In this document: in pieces, positions 6,903 to 9,569 of the stretch
How the letters are laid out: the number at the start of each line of letters is the position of its first letter
How positions within the stretch are numbered: position 1 is the stretch's first letter
From: an uncultured Burkholderiales bacterium
GTDB taxonomy: Bacteria > Pseudomonadota > Gammaproteobacteria > Burkholderiales > Burkholderiaceae_C
Assembly: GCA_903856875.1 (NCBI GenBank)
Contig: CAIODE010000015.1
Span: forward strand, 1 to 9,569
Reading direction: 5' to 3'
DNA length: 9,569 nt
Notes under the pieces: generated by a model
What the model saw: the letters and a program-made list of their open reading frames with translations, nothing else
The model's database searches: none
What the model was told of the DNA's origin: nothing
Made by a program: the position numbers and the translations under genes

Positions 6903-8087
6903 ATGGGTAATTGGCTTCCACTGATAGCGACCTTGTTCATTCAGGCCATGGTCTCCATGGCCTTGTTAACGCTTCCCGTCATGGCACCTGTTGCAGCCAA
7001 AGATTTAGCGGTATCGCCCGCCTTGGTGGGTATTTATGTCGCTATCACCTACGCTGGGGCCATGTTTTCCAGTCTGACTTCTGGCACCAGCGTCACACGC
7101 TTTGGGCCTATTCGAGTCAGTCAATTGGGACTGGTCTTGTGTGCAACAGGCCTTTGCCTTTGCGCCGTGCCTTGGTTACCCGCCACTGCCTTGGGAGCTT
7201 TTTTCATTGGCTTGGGATATGGCCCCATCACACCCTCCAGCTCTCAAATTTTGGCGCGAACAACACCGCCTCATCAAATGTCTCTGGTGTTTTCAATCAA
7301 ACAAACGGGTGTGCCACTTGGCTCTATGTTGGCGGGTGCCATCGTTCCTTCACTGATGCTTGCAGTTGGCTGGCAGTTCAGTTTAGTCAGCGTTGCTGTC
7401 GTGTGCTTAATGAGTGCCTTTTTTGCACAAGCACTTCGAGAAGAAATGGACAATCAACGGCAACCAGGCTTGCAGTTGAAATTATCGACATTGCTGGCCC
7501 CTATTCGCATGGTGTTATCACACCGCGCTCTGGCCACCATGGCAGGTTGTTCTTTGATGTTTTCCATGGTGCAAGTGTCCCTCACCACTTACTTGGTCAC
7601 CTACTTGCACGATGATTTAACTTATGGCCTGGTGGCAGCTGGCTTGTTGCTGTCCATTACACAAGCAGGTGGCATTGTGGGCCGCATTGCTTGGGGCTAT
7701 GTGGCGGATCATTTTTTAAGCCCGCAAAAAACACTGGCCGTTTTAGCAACCAGCATGGCCCTTTGCGCAGCGGCAACCCCCCTTCTGTTGCCAAGCCTTC
7801 CCGTCTATGGTGTTTGGACGCTGTTGTTGCTATTTGGCGCATCGGCCATTGGGTGGAACGGCGTTTATTTGGCGGAAGTGGCAAGGCAAGCACCAGAGGG
7901 CAAAGCCAGTGTGGCCACGGGCGGCACGCTGACATTCACGTTTTTGGGCGTGGTGCTTGGTCCCCCCCTCTTTGGCGCCTTGTCCACACTCTTTGGCACC
8001 TATGGTGCCGGCTTTTGGGCGCTGGCTGTTGTTTCAAGTCTTTGCAGCCTTGTTTTGTGGCGCTTAATGCCTAGCCCCTCGAATTAA
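6903..8087 (+). CDS. MFS transporter
   Basis: The 394-residue product is almost wholly hydrophobic and fits a 12-helix major facilitator: six helices before a polar central loop at about 178-195 and six after it. G61[11 protein letters not shown]72 is a degenerate loop 2-3 motif A, with Val where Asp is usual. G260[10 protein letters not shown] is the better-kept copy in the second half. S131[14 protein letters not shown], in the helix 5 region, is common in MFS carriers of the cyanate/organic-acid type. The gene starts 6 bp after the amidohydrolase stop with no clear ribosome-binding site, which suggests translational coupling. It probably moves the substrate or product of that enzyme across the inner membrane; this is inferred from position. 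Its last 24 bp overlap the end of the opposite-strand GMC gene. Confidence 0.92.
   Translation: MGNWLPLIATLFIQAMVSMALLTLPVMAPVAAKDLAVSPALVGIYVAITYAGAMFSSLTSGTSVTRFGPIRVSQLGLVLCATGLCLCAVPWLPATALGAFFIGLGYGPITPSSSQILARTTPPHQMSLVFSIKQTGVPLGSMLAGAIVPSLMLAVGWQFSLVSVAVVCLMSAFFAQALREEMDNQRQPGLQLKLSTLLAPIRMVLSHRALATMAGCSLMFSMVQVSLTTYLVTYLHDDLTYGLVAAGLLLSITQAGGIVGRIAWGYVADHFLSPQKTLAVLATSMALCAAATPLLLPSLPVYGVWTLLLLFGASAIGWNGVYLAEVARQAPEGKASVATGGTLTFTFLGVVLGPPLFGALSTLFGTYGAGFWALAVVSSLCSLVLWRLMPSPSN
8064..8087. other. 24-bp tail-to-tail overlap of MFS and GMC genes
   Basis: The MFS stop codon (TAA, 8085-8087) lies inside the GMC coding end, and the GMC stop (8064-8066 on the minus strand) lies inside the MFS coding end. 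I see no hairpin with a T-run here, so neither transcript has an obvious intrinsic terminator and both may run into the opposing gene. Confidence 0.85.
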
Positions 8088-9569
8088 ATCAACGCCTTTT
8101 TCGGCAATCATGATGGTGGGGGCATTGGTATTGCCTGACACCAAATTCGGCATGATGGATGCATCGATGACTCGCAAATTTTGCAGACCATGAACTCGAA
8201 GTTCAGCATCGACCACGGCCATGGGATCATTGGCCGGCCCCATTTTGCAAGTACCCACAGGGTGGTATTCGGTGTCAGAGTGGTCACGCAGGAAGCTTTC
8301 GATGTGCGCCGGATCGTGTGCGTCCACCGCATGAATCATGTCACCTCGGTGAGAGGAAAGCGCGGGCGACTGCATCACACCCAAACCCAATTGGGTACCT
8401 GCCACCAGAGTCTGCATGTCAGACGGATGTTTGAAGAATGCCGGATCAATGAGGGGGGCATCGGTGGGGTTGCGGCTGGCCAGGGTTACGCTGCCCCTGC
8501 TTTGAGGGCGCATCAAGGTGACGTGCAAGGTGTACCCATGGCCTGCATGCATTTTGCGCGCGTGATCATCCACAATACCGGTGCAAAGGGCCAACTGAAT
8601 ATTGGGGTAATCCTTGTTGCTTTCGGTAGATACAAAGCCCTGTGTTTCAGACACGTTGGATGTGATCCAACCTGTTCGTTGGCTACGCCACTCCAGCATG
8701 GCCTTCAGCATGTTCCAGGTGCCCTTCAATGAAAAGCCCATGGCGTCATTGATTTTTTGAGTCTTGTAAATCAGCACTGTGGTGATGTGGTCTTGCAAGT
8801 TTTGCCCCACGCCCGGCAATTCATGCAACAGCGGAATTCCCATGTCGCTCAAATGCAAAGCGGGGCCAACCCCCGACAACATGAGCAACTGCGGCGAACC
8901 AAAAGCACCACCCGACACAATCACTTCTTTGCGCGCACGCGCCTCATGGTGAACCCCATTCACCCTGTATTTGATGCCCACAGCACGCTTGCCCTCAAAC
9001 ATGATTTGCGTGGCATGCGCTTGCGAGATGACATTCAAATTGCTTTGATGGCGGTGAGGGTCAACATAAGCTCTGGCGGCGTTCCAACGCTCACCGCCCT
9101 TTTGCGTCACCTGACCAGGCGACACACCAAATTGCTGCGCGCCGTTGTAATCGGGGTTGCTGGGAATGCCCTGCTCGTTGCAAGCTTTGATGAACAATTG
9201 GTTCAAGGGGCTGGGGCTGCGCAGAAAACTCACGTTCAATGGACCGCCCACTCCCCGGTAATCTGTTGCGCCAAAGCACTCGTTGTTTTCTGATTTTTTA
9301 AAGTACGGCAAGACGTCTTGATAGGACCAACCAGGGTTGCCCAAAGCCGCCCAGCTGTCGTAGTCACGCGCATTGCCGCGGGTGTAAACCATGGCATTGA
9401 TGGAAGAGCTGCCGCCCATCACTTTGCCGCGTGGCTGAAATCCTTTGCGGCCTTTAAAACCCGTCTGTGGCACGGTGTTGTAGCCCCAGCTGTTGAGGTT
9501 CAAAGAAGCGGTGGCTGCAAATCCCAAAGGAGCCCGAACAAACACAGAGTTGTCGGAGCCGCCCGCTTC
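8064..9569 (-). CDS. GMC-family FAD oxidoreductase (choline/alcohol dehydrogenase-like), partial (N-terminus beyond right edge)
   Basis: The frame is open to the right edge (502 codons including the stop). Its first visible residues, [10 protein letters not shown], match the end of the first FAD-binding beta-alpha-beta unit (usually L-L-E-A-G-G), so roughly 30-40 residues with the dinucleotide-binding Gly motif are missing. A GTG at 9543-9545 is not the real start. GMC signature 1 ([19 protein letters not shown]) lies at about 9375-9430. Signature 2 ([16 protein letters not shown]) is at about 8865-8911. The C-terminal catalytic His is in [10 protein letters not shown] (about 8240-8272), and Asn in [11 protein letters not shown] (about 8110-8145) replaces the second His, as in choline dehydrogenase/oxidase types. 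The enzyme oxidises an alcohol to an aldehyde with FAD. BetA identity is not certain; short-chain alcohol dehydrogenases look alike. Confidence 0.94.
   Translation of the reverse strand, partial: EAGGSDNSVFVRAPLGFAATASLNLNSWGYNTVPQTGFKGRKGFQPRGKVMGGSSSINAMVYTRGNARDYDSWAALGNPGWSYQDVLPYFKKSENNECFGATDYRGVGGPLNVSFLRSPSPLNQLFIKACNEQGIPSNPDYNGAQQFGVSPGQVTQKGGERWNAARAYVDPHRHQSNLNVISQAHATQIMFEGKRAVGIKYRVNGVHHEARARKEVIVSGGAFGSPQLLMLSGVGPALHLSDMGIPLLHELPGVGQNLQDHITTVLIYKTQKINDAMGFSLKGTWNMLKAMLEWRSQRTGWITSNVSETQGFVSTESNKDYPNIQLALCTGIVDDHARKMHAGHGYTLHVTLMRPQSRGSVTLASRNPTDAPLIDPAFFKHPSDMQTLVAGTQLGLGVMQSPALSSHRGDMIHAVDAHDPAHIESFLRDHSDTEYHPVGTCKMGPANDPMAVVDAELRVHGLQNLRVIDASIMPNLVSGNTNAPTIMIAEKGVDLIRGARH

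Noticed and set aside
8181..9293. Two long plus-strand open frames (183 and 178 codons) opposite the GMC gene
   Set aside because: They lie wholly antisense to a gene with clear family motifs, their translations resemble no family, and they have no ribosome-binding sites. They are shadows of codon bias.

Overview
The window looks like chromosomal DNA from a betaproteobacterium of the order Burkholderiales, probably Comamonadaceae or a near relative. This is an inference from three things: a Bug/TctC-type periplasmic receptor with no transport partners beside it, an ACMSD-like amidohydrolase next to a carrier, and moderate GC content with AT-rich intergenic gaps. I see no rRNA, tRNA, CRISPR array, insertion sequence, phage gene or plasmid function. 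Eight protein genes fill almost the whole window; two of them run off its ends.

Left part (1-2896). A partial gene for a small DUF2946-like, Cys-containing exported or membrane-anchored protein leaves the left edge on the minus strand. Next, also on the minus strand, is a 775-residue lipoprotein of the alpha/beta-hydrolase-domain type (Abhydrolase_10-like), followed by a clear rho-independent terminator. An AT-rich 197-bp gap with two inverted repeats separates it from the next gene, which is divergent.

Middle part (2897-5796). purT (formate-dependent GAR transformylase, purine synthesis) reads rightward. It converges on an NfsB-like nitroreductase, with a two-sided hairpin between them. Upstream of the nitroreductase, on the same strand, is a Bug-family solute receptor gene that ends in two tandem hairpins, so the two minus-strand genes are probably separate transcripts.

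Right part (5797-9569). Divergent from the Bug receptor gene is a tight two-gene unit, an ACMSD-like metal-dependent amidohydrolase/decarboxylase and an MFS carrier (6 bp apart). The MFS gene overlaps tail-to-tail by 24 bp with a GMC-family flavin oxidoreductase whose N-terminus lies beyond the right edge. Receptor, decarboxylase-like enzyme, carrier and alcohol dehydrogenase-like enzyme together suggest uptake and breakdown of an unidentified organic, possibly aromatic, acid. No single gene fixes the substrate.

I found no clear sign of a wholly new system. The least understood items are the lipoprotein hydrolase, the DUF2946-like protein, and the substrate of the right-hand catabolic cluster.
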